Origin: Oscillospiraceae bacterium
GTDB taxonomy: Bacteria > Bacillota > Clostridia > Oscillospirales > Acutalibacteraceae
Reading direction: 5' to 3'
DNA: 47,985 nt
Assembly: GCA_031269595.1 (NCBI GenBank)
Contig: JAISYX010000020.1
Coordinates: forward strand, 1-47,985
The notes beneath the pieces are model-generated. The model saw only the letters and a list, made by a program, of their open reading frames with translations, searched no databases and was not told the DNA's origin. This document shows, one piece after another, positions 1 to 6,895 of the stretch. The translations under genes and the position numbers were made by a program. The stretch's first letter is position 1. Each line of letters opens with the position of its first letter.

Positions 1-275
1 TCTTGCGTGAGTTAAGCGATGATGAAGTCACCCGTTTGCGCAATGAATCTTACTTGAAAGCTAAAAGGGATGAGTGGTCACGGGTGGCGGGGGCACGAGA
101 GGAAGGCTTGGAAGAAGGCCGTGCGGAAGGCCTAGAAGAAGGCTTGCAGAAAGGCGAAATACTCGGCATAACAAAGCTAATATTGGCGATGGCAAAAAGC
201 AATGGCGTAAGTGCTGAGACCATCTCCTCACTTACAGGTATTCCCCTATCTCAGGTTGAGGATATTTTGAAATGA
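1..275 (+). CDS. Rpn-family PD-(D/E)XK nuclease, C-terminal fragment (cut by window edge)
   Basis: The reading frame is open at the left edge, and only the last ~90 residues are visible. They are almost identical to the C-terminus of the full-length gene at 2244-3185. The conserved piece begins LRELSDDEVTRLRNESYLKA, continues through short four-residue repeats of the G-L-x-x type (EEGLEEG, AEGLEEGLQKG), and ends in a helical tail (GITKL...LTGIPLSQVEDILK). Known family: Rpn/YhgA-like recombination-promoting nucleases, whose catalytic domain is N-terminal and therefore lies outside the window. This copy has fewer four-residue repeats than the copy at 2244, which fits repeat slippage. Whether the gene is complete upstream cannot be seen. 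Confidence 0.75.
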   Translation, partial: LRELSDDEVTRLRNESYLKAKRDEWSRVAGAREEGLEEGRAEGLEEGLQKGEILGITKLILAMAKSNGVSAETISSLTGIPLSQVEDILK

Positions 276-281
276 CAGACA

Positions 282-373
282 AAACCAACACCGCCATAGG
301 CTAGGCATACACAGTCTTGCGTGAGTTAAGCGATGATGAAGTTACCCGTTTGCGCAATGAATCCTACCTGAAA
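282..373 (+). pseudogene. Rpn-family gene remnant (internal fragment with a stop)
   Basis: Directly after the first Rpn copy, about 92 bases repeat a stretch of the same gene. Translated, it reads as KTNTAIG, then an in-frame stop, then AYTVLRELSDDEVTRL and NESYLK. It matches the region around 2805-2898 of the intact gene. The similarity stops at about 373 and the T-box promoter begins at 400. It has no start codon or ribosome binding site of its own. It is a relic of a tandem duplication or of a deletion junction. Confidence 0.8.
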
Positions 374-399
374 ATCTGCAAAAATCGCAAAAAACACAC

Positions 400-428
400 T
401 TGACAATCTCATTTTACAAGCGTATAAT
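400..428 (+). promoter_or_regulatory. Sigma-A promoter of the trpB T-box leader
   Basis: A consensus TTGACA lies at 400-405 and TATAAT at 423-428, with a 17-base spacer. Transcription would start near 435, just ahead of the T-box leader. Confidence 0.85.
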
Positions 429-434
429 AAAGCC

Positions 435-730
435 ATATTAAACCTGTGAAGCAGAAAAGTATTCCAGAAAAGCCAATTACAGAGAGCCGCCATTGCTGGG
501 AAGCGGTATTGGGCGTTTGGGTGAATGGTCTGCTGAGGGCAAAGCAAAAGTTGCATTTTAATGCAATAAGTAGCGGCGACGGGGAGCCTACCGTTATCAA
601 AGGCAGCGCATGAAAGTGCGTGCAGAGAGGAAGAACTGTAACGGTTCTTCAATATGGGTGGTACCGCAGATTGTTATTTTATAAAATCTGTCCCATAGCA
701 GTTTAGGCTGCTATGGGACTTTTTATTTTA
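435..730 (+). ncRNA. T-box leader (tryptophan-type) upstream of trpB
   Basis: The leader carries Stem I features: AGAGAGCC at 481-488, and the distal loop GCTGGGAAGCGG near 495-506. It also has the T-box signature GGGTGGTACCGCAG at 655-668 and an intrinsic terminator at 690-729. A TGG triplet at 526-528 within GAATGGTC is the likely specifier codon, which would read tRNA-Trp and matches the downstream trpB. Known mechanism: uncharged tRNA pairs with the specifier and with the T-box bulge, stabilising an antiterminator so that the operon is transcribed when tryptophan is scarce. The specifier was assigned by eye, without a folded model. The minus-strand ORFs over this region are shadows. Confidence 0.88.
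690..729 (+). terminator. T-box regulated intrinsic terminator
   Basis: GTCCCATAGCAG and CTGCTATGGGAC form a strong stem around a short loop (TTTAGG), followed by TTTTTATTTT. It overlaps the antiterminator logic of the T-box and lies 30 bases before trpB. Confidence 0.9.
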
Positions 731-758
731 TTAAAATTTAAGAAAGAAGGCTTTTACT

Positions 759-2108
759 ATGGCAAAGCAAGACCCTTACAGAATTTATCTTACAGAGGAG
801 CAAATTCCAAAACAGTGGCTGAACATACGGGGATTTATGAAGGATAAGCCTGACCCCATGATACACCCGGGAACAGGCAAGCCCATTGTCAAGGAGGACT
901 TGTTGCCTATCTTCTGCGATGAGCTGGCAGCACAGGAGCTGGACGAGGATAACAAGTATGTAGACATTCCCGATGAGGTTAGGGAGTTCTATAAGCTCTA
1001 TCGACCCTCTCCTCTTTGCAGGGCTTATAATCTTGAAAAAGCCCTGGGCACTCCGGCAAAAATTTACTACAAGTTTGAGGGCAACAACACCAGCGGCTCG
1101 CATAAGCTTAATGCGGCTGTTCCAATGGCCTATTATGCTAAGGAGCAAGGGCTTAAGGGCTTAACCACAGAGACAGGCGCAGGGCAATGGGGCACGGCTC
1201 TTTCAATAGCTTGCAAGTATTACGGCCTCGATTTGTGCGTTTATATGGTTAGCGGCAGTTTTAAACAAAAGCCCTACCGCAAGGCAGTTATTGAGACCTA
1301 CGGAGCAAAGATAATCGCAAGCCCCTCCAACACAACCAACGCAGGCCGTGCCGTTCTTGCTGAGCATCCCGACACCTCAGGAAGTCTTGGCTGTGCCATA
1401 TCCGAAGCTGTTGAGGTGGCTGTTCAAGACCCGTCTCTTCGCTATGTTTTGGGTTCTGTTATGAATCAAGTGCTGCTGCATCAGTCTGTAATAGGCATAG
1501 AGAGCAAGACAGCTATGGAGCAGTTGAACGCATATCCTGACATTATAATAGGCTGTGCGGGAGGAGGAAGCAATTTAGGCGGCCTTATTGCCCCATTCGT
1601 GGCAGACAAGTTGGAGGGTAAGGCAAATCCTTACATTATAGCGGTTGAGCCGGCCTCGTGTCCCTCTTTGACAAGGGGAACATACGCATATGACTTTGGA
1701 GATATAGCAAAAATCACTCCGCTTGTTAAAATGTACACACTGGGCTGTGAGTTCCTGCCCTCCCCCAACCATGCGGGCGGATTAAGGTATCACGGTATGT
1801 CGCCGCTAGTTTCAAAGCTCTATCACGACAAGCTGATAGACAAGGCTATAAGCGCAGAGCAAACCAAGGTGTTTGAGGCGGCAAAGCTCTTTGCCCAGAG
1901 CGAAACAATCCTTCCCGCACCCGAATCCTCACACGCTATTTATGCTGCGGTTCAGGAGGCTCTTAAGTGTAAAGAAAGCGGCGAAGCTAAAACCATACTA
2001 TTCGGACTTACCGGCACAGGTTATTTTGACATGACAGCCTATATGGACTTTAACGCCGGAACCATGGGCGATTATATCCCAACCGATGAGGAAATTAAAA
2101 TTAAATAA
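759..2108 (+). CDS. trpB: Tryptophan synthase beta subunit, TrpB2 class
   Basis: A PLP enzyme that condenses indole with L-serine to give L-tryptophan. At 449 residues it is longer than canonical TrpB1 (~400), and its N-terminal extension (residues 1-75, with YRIYLTEEQIPKQWLNIRG) is typical of the TrpB2 / TrpB-like group. PLP lysine K116 lies in NTSGSHKLNAA. The substrate loop ETGAGQWG is at 138-145, and the phosphate-binding glycine motif GGGSN is at 268-272. The gene starts with ATG after an AAGAAAGG ribosome binding site. No trpA or other trp gene is adjacent, so it forms its own T-box-controlled transcription unit. TrpB2 proteins often work without a tightly bound TrpA, so a role in indole salvage is plausible (inference). 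It is flanked on both sides by Rpn-family sequences. Confidence 0.93.
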   Translation: MAKQDPYRIYLTEEQIPKQWLNIRGFMKDKPDPMIHPGTGKPIVKEDLLPIFCDELAAQELDEDNKYVDIPDEVREFYKLYRPSPLCRAYNLEKALGTPAKIYYKFEGNNTSGSHKLNAAVPMAYYAKEQGLKGLTTETGAGQWGTALSIACKYYGLDLCVYMVSGSFKQKPYRKAVIETYGAKIIASPSNTTNAGRAVLAEHPDTSGSLGCAISEAVEVAVQDPSLRYVLGSVMNQVLLHQSVIGIESKTAMEQLNAYPDIIIGCAGGGSNLGGLIAPFVADKLEGKANPYIIAVEPASCPSLTRGTYAYDFGDIAKITPLVKMYTLGCEFLPSPNHAGGLRYHGMSPLVSKLYHDKLIDKAISAEQTKVFEAAKLFAQSETILPAPESSHAIYAAVQEALKCKESGEAKTILFGLTGTGYFDMTAYMDFNAGTMGDYIPTDEEIKIK

Positions 2109-2116
2109 TTTTTAGA

Positions 2117-2159
2117 ATTGGCAAATAATGCAGGTTTTGTTCTTGCATTATTTGCCAAT
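2117..2159 (+). terminator. Hairpin after trpB
   Basis: An inverted repeat (ATTGGCAAATAATGCA with TGCATTATTTGCCAAT) lies eight bases after the trpB stop. The T-tract that follows is weak (TGTTGGTTTG), so termination is probable but not certain. Confidence 0.65.
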
Positions 2160-2192
2160 GTTGGTTTGTGGGGAGTGGATATACAAAAACCC

Positions 2193-2221
2193 TTGCAAAA
2201 ACCGCAAAAAAGGAGTATAAT
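2193..2221 (+). promoter_or_regulatory. Promoter of the Rpn-family gene
   Basis: TTGCAA at 2193-2198 and TATAAT at 2216-2221, with a 17-base spacer. It sits 22 bases before the chosen ATG. Confidence 0.7.
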
Positions 2222-2243
2222 ATTATCATAAGAGGTGATTGTA

Positions 2244-3185
2244 ATGACATTGCTCTCTGCACGCTCAGATTACATTTTTAAACTAATATTTGCCGATGAA
2301 CGCAATTTAAACTGTTTGCAAAACTTTTTACAGGCTGTCCTAAACCTTCAACACGATGAGTTTACAGACTTAAAAATAACAGACCCATTTTTACAAAGGG
2401 AATCCCTAGACGATAAACTGGGCATCTTAGATGTAAAGGTTGAAACCACCAGCGGACAGCGCATAGACATTGAAATCCAGCTGTGGGATATGCCCGACAT
2501 GCGCAGCAGAATCACATATTATCTCAGTAATATGGTAACAGAGCAACTGAGTTCGGGAAGCCCTTACAGAGATTTATGCAGAGCCGTTAGCATTGTGATA
2601 GTAGACTATCCGCTGCTTAAGGAGACGCAAAATCATCATGCAGTGTTCCAAATGATAGAGAAAACTGAGCACTTTCCATTTAACAACTTAATGGAGATAA
2701 ATGTGCTAGATTTAACAAAAATCCCACAAAATCAAAGCGGAGACCTTATAAATTGGATGAAATTTTTAAAAGCAGAGCGAGAGGAGGAATTCGAAGTGTT
2801 AGCAAAAACAAACACCGCAATAGGTCAGGCATACACAGTCTTGCGTGAGTTAAGCGATGATGAAGTCACCCGTCTGCGCAATGAATCCTACTTGAAAGCT
2901 AAGAGGGATGAGTGGTCACGGGTGGCGGGTGCTCGAGAGGAAGGCTTGGAAGAAGGCTTGCAAAAAGGACTAGAAGAAGGACTTCAAAAAGGTCGTACAG
3001 AAGGTTTGCAAAAAGGCTTGCAGAAGGGTATACAAAAAGGCCGTGCGGAAGGTTTGCAAAAAGGCGAAAAGCTCGGCATAACCAAGCTAGTATTAGCTAT
3101 GGCAAAAAACAACGGCGTAAGTGCGGAGGACATTTCCTCACTTACAGGTATTCCCCTATCTCAGGTTGAGGATATTTTGAAATAA
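2244..3185 (+). CDS. Rpn-family recombination-promoting nuclease (PD-(D/E)XK transposase-like)
   Basis: The N-terminal PD-(D/E)XK nuclease domain (residues ~1-220) has the family opening SARSDYIFKLIFADERN. Probable metal ligands are D63 in ILDVKVE and E77 with Q79 in DIEIQLWD. The last ~100 residues contain a charged run of four-residue repeats (GLQKGLEEGLQKG type) and end in LTGIPLSQVEDILK. Known family: Rpn proteins act as low-specificity DNA endonucleases that stimulate RecA-independent recombination, and they are often present in many variable copies. The ATG at 2244 is chosen because AGAGGTG (2231-2237) is its ribosome binding site; a GTG at 2235 would overlap that site. The repeat number differs from the copy at 1-275, so the C-terminus is length-variable. 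Confidence 0.85.
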   Translation: MTLLSARSDYIFKLIFADERNLNCLQNFLQAVLNLQHDEFTDLKITDPFLQRESLDDKLGILDVKVETTSGQRIDIEIQLWDMPDMRSRITYYLSNMVTEQLSSGSPYRDLCRAVSIVIVDYPLLKETQNHHAVFQMIEKTEHFPFNNLMEINVLDLTKIPQNQSGDLINWMKFLKAEREEEFEVLAKTNTAIGQAYTVLRELSDDEVTRLRNESYLKAKRDEWSRVAGAREEGLEEGLQKGLEEGLQKGRTEGLQKGLQKGIQKGRAEGLQKGEKLGITKLVLAMAKNNGVSAEDISSLTGIPLSQVEDILK

Positions 3186-3196
3186 CAAACTAAAAC

Positions 3197-3232
3197 AGTG
3201 GCGTTTAGGATTTACAAATCCTAAACGCCACT
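3197..3232. terminator. Bidirectional terminator between convergent genes
   Basis: A perfect inverted repeat (AGTGGCGTTTAGGATTT and its complement) has a two-base loop. It lies between the Rpn gene and the convergent lipoprotein gene. T-rich DNA follows on the plus side (AATCAATTTTT). Confidence 0.9.
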
Positions 3233-3251
3233 AATCAATTTTTATAAAACA

Positions 3252-3788
3252 TTAGGTAACAGTAAACACCAGCTGCTCATTTGTGTAGAAGATTGAGTAG
3301 GTAAAGCCGTTTTCTTCCACGTTTCTTGTAGTGCTTACAGAAATGTCCTTGGGCTGTATCTGGTTGAGGTACTTAACAAGCTCGTCTGCACGTGCGGGAG
3401 TTATCTTTGCATCAATTGAAAGGATTATCTTTTTCATCTCAGCATAAAACTGGGCATACTTTGTATCCTTATTTTCTGCCTTAACATCATCAATTCTAAA
3501 ATCAACGCCGTTAAAGTCGCCGCTTGTTGCATTTTCAAAAACGCTGACCTTAGCCTTTTCGTCCAGCTGTATCTCGTTGCTGATATACCTTGTGTGCGGA
3601 ACAGTCGTTACTTCCTTTTTATCGGTGTTATATTTGTCAATAACATCCTGTGCCTTAGGCTTTTCAACAATTTTGATTGCCGAGCTTGTGTTCTTATTAG
3701 GTTTCGGCTTATCTCCGCAGGCCGCCAAAACCCCCACAGCGGCAACAAACACCAGAATAAGCGCAATAACTTTTACAAAACTTTTCAA
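3252..3788 (-). CDS. Putative lipoprotein, function unknown
   Basis: A 178-residue protein with a lipoprotein signal peptide: a positively charged start, a hydrophobic stretch (VIALILVFVAAVGV) and the lipobox LAAC with the lipidated cysteine at 24. A short Lys/Pro/Asn linker follows, then a soluble domain of ~130 residues that I do not recognise. The ATG start has a clear AAGGAG ribosome binding site. It lies 59 bases downstream of the DUF4097 gene on the same strand and may be read through from that operon. It would be anchored on the outer face of the membrane. No function is assigned. Confidence 0.7.
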   Translation of the reverse strand: MKSFVKVIALILVFVAAVGVLAACGDKPKPNKNTSSAIKIVEKPKAQDVIDKYNTDKKEVTTVPHTRYISNEIQLDEKAKVSVFENATSGDFNGVDFRIDDVKAENKDTKYAQFYAEMKKIILSIDAKITPARADELVKYLNQIQPKDISVSTTRNVEENGFTYSIFYTNEQLVFTVT

Positions 3789-3847
3789 TTTTATCGCTCC
3801 TTTTTAAGTTGTAGATATTAATATCATACCTAAAAAGAGGGAAAATG

Positions 3848-4675
3848 TCAAGATGCAATAATGTCAATTTTTCCGGCTGAGTTTTGTATGCTTATTTTAG
3901 CGTCTCCTCCGCCGTTCAAATCGCCCCAATAATTGCCGTATTCTCCGGATCTAAGCGGGAAGTCTGACTCCACCTTGCCCGCATTATTGCTAATTTCTAT
4001 GCTGCCCTTGGTGTTCTTGGGCAGTGTTAGAGTCACCTTGCCTGCACTGTTCTTAATGGAGATAGTGCCAACCTCGCCCTTTTCACGTATATTTATTTTA
4101 CCTGCGGAATTAACAATTTCAATGTTCTTAAAATACCCCACAGCGTCTAGCTTTCCTGCGCCGTTGGTTGATGCAAACCCGCTTAATTTAGGGGATTCGG
4201 AGCTTGTAAAGGCATCTATTTTAGCAGCACAATTTGTCAGCTTAAGCTCGCCTGTGTAATCTGTGGGAACAATTAGCACTAAGCTAGTATCTTCAAAGTT
4301 ATACCCCAAATTAAAACCGCTGCCGCTGGATTGTGCAAATGTGAGCTTGCTGCCCTCGGCCTTCATATCAAAGGTAATTTTTTTGCCTGTGGTGTGGAAA
4401 TATGTGCCCTTGAGCGTGGCTGTAACCGTGCTCTCCTTTGCCCCCGCTGAGGTAATGGTGATTTTTGCGGCAATGTTTTTAAGCTCTATGGTATTTATAC
4501 CTGTAAGATTCCTTGTGTGAGCTTCGTCTATCTCCACAGCGCTGTCAGGGAAAAGCTTTGCAAGCTTAAAATCCGCATTATTCAAGGCGACCCCCAGCAG
4601 AATAGAGCCTGAAATCGCCGTTGCAAGGAATATTACTACCAGTATGATTATTGTTGCGCCTATGCTCTTTTTCAT
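3848..4675 (-). CDS. DUF4097-family membrane-anchored beta-helix protein
   Basis: One N-terminal transmembrane helix (residues ~5-28) is followed by a long repetitive extracellular domain. It contains repeated NSAGK / NNAGK-type motifs (for example IVNSAGKIN, IKNSAGKVT, ISNNAGKVE, IQNSAGKID), as expected for the right-handed parallel beta-helix of DUF4097 putative adhesins. It is the third gene of the padR - HAAS - DUF4097 operon and starts 15 bases after the HAAS gene. In related Firmicutes this gene set is tied to envelope-stress sensing (family knowledge); the ligand here is unknown. Confidence 0.82.
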   Translation of the reverse strand: MKKSIGATIIILVVIFLATAISGSILLGVALNNADFKLAKLFPDSAVEIDEAHTRNLTGINTIELKNIAAKITITSAGAKESTVTATLKGTYFHTTGKKITFDMKAEGSKLTFAQSSGSGFNLGYNFEDTSLVLIVPTDYTGELKLTNCAAKIDAFTSSESPKLSGFASTNGAGKLDAVGYFKNIEIVNSAGKINIREKGEVGTISIKNSAGKVTLTLPKNTKGSIEISNNAGKVESDFPLRSGEYGNYWGDLNGGGDAKISIQNSAGKIDIIAS

Positions 4676-4690
4676 TCTTAATCCCTCCCG

Positions 4691-5293
4691 TTAAATAGTT
4701 TTGAGTAGGCCTGAATACCAGACTACCAGCTTTTTGCAGAGCCAAACTGTGCCCTTTACAGCATAGACAAGGCCTATAACAATTAAAATGCTCAGGGCAA
4801 CAAGAGCTATGCCGATTAGAAGAGACGCCAAGAGCAGCAGGATATTCTCTGCAACCCAAAAGCAGCTTACAATAAGCGCAATGCCGCCAACGCAAAGGCC
4901 TATTGCCGCCCCTGCAAAGCCCACAAGCACGCCTATAAGTGTACTTGCTACAGGAATGAGCACAAATATAAGAAGAGCAATTGCGCCCAGAATCACCAGA
5001 GCTCTGCCGCCTGCGCTTGAGCTCTTATTGCTGCCTGCATTATTATAAGGAGTGTAGCTTGCCTGCTGATAAGGCGGCACATTTGGGGCGTTTTTGCCCT
5101 GCTGCTCGTCAAAATATGAAGCTGCCAAATCCTCAGGATTACCTAAGCTCTCGCAGATTTCGGCCTCTGTTTTGCCCTTTTCTAGGCCTACCCTAAAATG
5201 CTCCTCATAATCGTTAAGGATGTCCGCTTTTTCGGCCTCGCTTAGGCTGCTTATGGCCTTTTCAAGCCTAAACATAAACTCGTATTTGCTCAT
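4691..5293 (-). CDS. HAAS-domain (DUF1700) membrane protein
   Basis: The N-terminal HAAS domain (residues ~1-65) shows the classic pattern of a helical YEFMFRLEKAISSLSEAE start, then DILNDYEEHF, then SLGNPEDLAASY. A Gln/Asn/Pro linker (65-95) follows. Four closely spaced membrane segments then fill residues ~97-190. HAAS proteins are commonly encoded next to a PadR regulator and a DUF4097 protein, as here. The start ATG overlaps the padR stop codon by four bases (ATGA), so the two genes are translationally coupled. Confidence 0.88.
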   Translation of the reverse strand: MSKYEFMFRLEKAISSLSEAEKADILNDYEEHFRVGLEKGKTEAEICESLGNPEDLAASYFDEQQGKNAPNVPPYQQASYTPYNNAGSNKSSSAGGRALVILGAIALLIFVLIPVASTLIGVLVGFAGAAIGLCVGGIALIVSCFWVAENILLLLASLLIGIALVALSILIVIGLVYAVKGTVWLCKKLVVWYSGLLKTI

Positions 5294-5613
5294 TGAAGGT
5301 TCCCCTCTCTTGTTAATATATTATTTACGTGGCCGCTGAAGCTGCTCCAGTCCCGCACCAGAGAATCCAGCAGTTCTGTGCCTTTATTGGTGATAACATA
5401 ATATTTTCGCGGCGGACCGCCTGAGGCCTCCTCTAAATAAGAGGAGACGCAGCCCTCTTGTTTAAGGCGGCGCAAAACGGGATAAACTGAGCCGTCGGAG
5501 ACATTGATAGCGTTTGAAAGGCAGTTAGCCACATCATAGCCATATCTGTCCCCGTTTTTGAGCATAGCAAGAACGCAAAGCTCTAAAACTCCCTTTTTAA
5601 ATTGAATTTGCAT
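5290..5613 (-). CDS. PadR-family transcriptional regulator
   Basis: A small winged-helix regulator of about 107 residues. The N-terminal segment FKKGVLELCVLAMLKNGDRY is followed by the recognition-helix region (AINVSDGSVYPVLRRLKQEG) and the beta-wing (GGPPRKYYVITNKG), all diagnostic of PadR. The ATG at 5613 is preferred because AGGAG lies seven bases upstream; a GTG two codons earlier would be too close. It heads the three-gene operon and probably represses it, as PadR proteins usually autoregulate (family knowledge). Confidence 0.9.
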   Translation of the reverse strand: MQIQFKKGVLELCVLAMLKNGDRYGYDVANCLSNAINVSDGSVYPVLRRLKQEGCVSSYLEEASGGPPRKYYVITNKGTELLDSLVRDWSSFSGHVNNILTREGNLQ

Positions 5614-5989
5614 TGGCACACTCCTTTCTTTTTTGCGTACAATGTAAAAGCGATGTTGTGCTGGCTTAGCTGCTTGGGTGTGAGAGAGATTGTAGGGGCA
5701 GACCTATGTGTCTGCCCTGAGACGGGCATCTTGCTGCAATCTGGGCAGACACATAGGTCTGCCCCTACAGAGCAAGAAAGCAAAATTGCCTTTTACGCCC
5801 CTTACATCTGTTTTGGTTACACTACCCAAACTTAAGCATTTAAATTATTCTCAGCACACCGATAGTAATTTTGAAGCACTATTGTTTCTGAGATAATACT
5901 AGTTTAGAACATTTTTTGCCGTATGTCAAGCCTTATTTAAATAAAAGTATTGAATTTTTTTAGCGGATGAGGTATTATTTTAACAAAAG
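5614..5989. other. Gene-free stretch with a double-hairpin repeat
   Basis: This stretch holds the upstream region of padR, the GTAGGGG double-hairpin element at 5691-5769, and AT-rich DNA with no convincing gene. The small ORFs crossing the hairpin on both strands arise from the inverted repeat itself. Confidence 0.6.
5691..5769. repeat. GTAGGGG double-hairpin repeat, copy 1
   Basis: Two perfectly complementary 27-base arms (5691-5717 and 5743-5769) flank a 25-base loop. Each arm also folds on itself (GGGCAGAC and GTCTGCCC), so the element can form one long hairpin or two small ones. The ends read TGTAGGGG and CCCCTACA. Related copies lie at 18851-18922 and 30024-30102, with half copies near 26153 and 26477. 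Confidence 0.85.
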
Positions 5990-6166
5990 ATGATTTATTG
6001 GCAAGCTACGGTGGCGCAGGGTATCAAGACAGATTCTGACGAGCGTGTCCGTCAAGCCGCAACCGAACGCCTTAACGACCCAACAACACTGCAATATCTA
6101 TACGACAACGACAAAAGCGCAGACATCCGCAGAGCGGCATTACAGCGTCTTGAAACTCTGCAATAA
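5990..6166 (+). CDS. Small HEAT-repeat-like ORF, probably a gene remnant
   Basis: A 58-residue ORF from ATG to TAA. Its translation contains two HEAT-type segments, DSDERVRQAATERL and KSADIRRAALQRLETL, each with the D-x-x-V/I-R-x-x-A-x-x-x-L pattern. An in-frame stop lies three codons upstream, and the nearest ribosome-binding-like sequence (GATGAGG) is too far away to be convincing. It may be the surviving C-terminal piece of a larger HEAT-repeat protein or a chance small gene. Codon use looks coding-like, but expression is doubtful. Confidence 0.45.
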   Translation: MIYWQATVAQGIKTDSDERVRQAATERLNDPTTLQYLYDNDKSADIRRAALQRLETLQ

Positions 6167-6206
6167 GATTATTTTATTAAAAAATTGAAATTTTTGCAAA
6201 AAAGTC

Positions 6207-6235
6207 TTGACTTCAATTCTCCCATATGTTAAAAT
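6207..6235 (+). promoter_or_regulatory. Promoter of the tRNA array
   Basis: TTGACT at 6207-6212 and TAAAAT at 6230-6235, spaced by 17 bases, 90 bases before the first tRNA. Confidence 0.75.
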
Positions 6236-6324
6236 ATTCATTGTCGCTGAGAATTCTAACACAAAACCAAGCATACCAGAGTGTTAAGGTTGCGCCTGCA
6301 AGGGCGTGTAAGATTCTTAGTTGT

Positions 6325-6400
6325 GGGAGCATAGCTCAGCTGGGAGAGCATCTGCCTTACAAGCAGAGGGTCACAGGTTCGAGCCCTGTTGTTCCCACCA
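6325..6400 (+). tRNA. tRNA-Val (anticodon TAC)
   Basis: The acceptor stem GGGAGCA pairs with TGTTCCC. The D-loop TAGCTCAGCTGGGAGAGC, the anticodon loop CTTACAA and the T-loop GGTTCGAGCC are all present. The 3' CCA is encoded. First member of a five-tRNA array. Confidence 0.97.
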
Positions 6401-6407
6401 TTTTTCT

Positions 6408-6484
6408 GGCCCGGTAGTTCAGTTGGTTAGAACGCCAGCCTGTCACGCTGGAGGTCGACGGTTCGAGCCCGTTCCGGGTCGCCA
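6408..6484 (+). tRNA. tRNA-Asp (anticodon GTC)
   Basis: Acceptor GGCCCGG pairs with CCGGGTC with one G-T pair. The anticodon loop CTGTCAC lies in the stem CCAGC/GCTGG. GGTTCGAGCC T-loop; CCA encoded. Confidence 0.97.
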
Positions 6485-6491
6485 GCTTTAC

Positions 6492-6567
6492 GCCTCTGTA
6501 GCTCAGATGGTAGAGCAGTGGACTGAAAATCCACGTGTCGGTGGTTCGATTCCGCCCGGAGGCACCA
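6492..6567 (+). tRNA. tRNA-Phe (anticodon GAA)
   Basis: Acceptor GCCTCTG pairs with CGGAGGC. The anticodon loop CTGAAAA lies in the stem GTGGA/TCCAC. GGTTCGATTCC T-loop; CCA encoded. Confidence 0.97.
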
Positions 6568-6575
6568 GCTTTTAT

Positions 6576-6651
6576 GCGGATTTAGCTCATCTGGTAGAGC
6601 GCCACCTTGCCAAGGTGGAGGTAGCGAGTTCGAGTCTCGTAATCCGCTCCA
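6576..6651 (+). tRNA. tRNA-Gly (anticodon GCC)
   Basis: Acceptor GCGGATT pairs with AATCCGC. The anticodon loop TTGCCAA lies in the stem CCACC/GGTGG. AGTTCGAGTCT T-loop; CCA encoded. Confidence 0.97.
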
Positions 6652-6699
6652 AAAAGGAAGTTTGACGGTACTGTGATAGAGTGCCGTTTAACTTTATAT

Positions 6700-6774
6700 G
6701 GCGTCATAGCCAAGTGGTAAGGCATGGGTCTGCAAAACCCTGATTCCCCGGTTCAAATCCGGGTGACGCCTCCA
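6700..6774 (+). tRNA. tRNA-Cys (anticodon GCA)
   Basis: Acceptor GGCGTCA pairs with TGACGCC. The anticodon loop CTGCAAA is flanked by GGGT and ACCC. GGTTCAAATCC T-loop; CCA encoded. A 48-base gap separates it from tRNA-Gly, longer than the 7-8 base gaps between the first four. Confidence 0.96.
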
Positions 6775-6808
6775 GCTAGATGCTAGTCACTAGAGACTAG
6801 ATGCTAGA
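6775..6808. repeat. CTAG-rich repeat module
   Basis: Immediately after tRNA-Cys, short CTAG-containing words recur (CTAGATGCTAG, CTAGAGACTAGATGCTAG). It resembles the CTAG modules at 26047-26080, 32572-32609, 34606-34641, 36896-36940 and 37444-37484. Confidence 0.6.
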
Positions 6809-6842
6809 AAGCTGTCTTCGTTTGAAGATGGCTTTTTTGTTT
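6808..6842 (+). terminator. Terminator of the tRNA array
   Basis: The stem AAAGCTGTCTTC/GAAGATGGCTTT has a short GTTT loop and is followed by TTTTTTGTTTT. Confidence 0.85.
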
Positions 6843-6895
6843 TGGTTTATAACTCACAACCTCCGCTTTACCTTATACCCAAAATCGCTTCAAGC

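Noticed and set aside
326..652. Minus-strand ORFs opposite the T-box leader
   Set aside because: They arise from the structured leader; there is no ribosome binding site and the T-box explains the sequence fully.
5602..5896. Small ORFs over the 5691-5769 hairpin on both strands
   Set aside because: They mirror each other because of the inverted repeat and have no start context.
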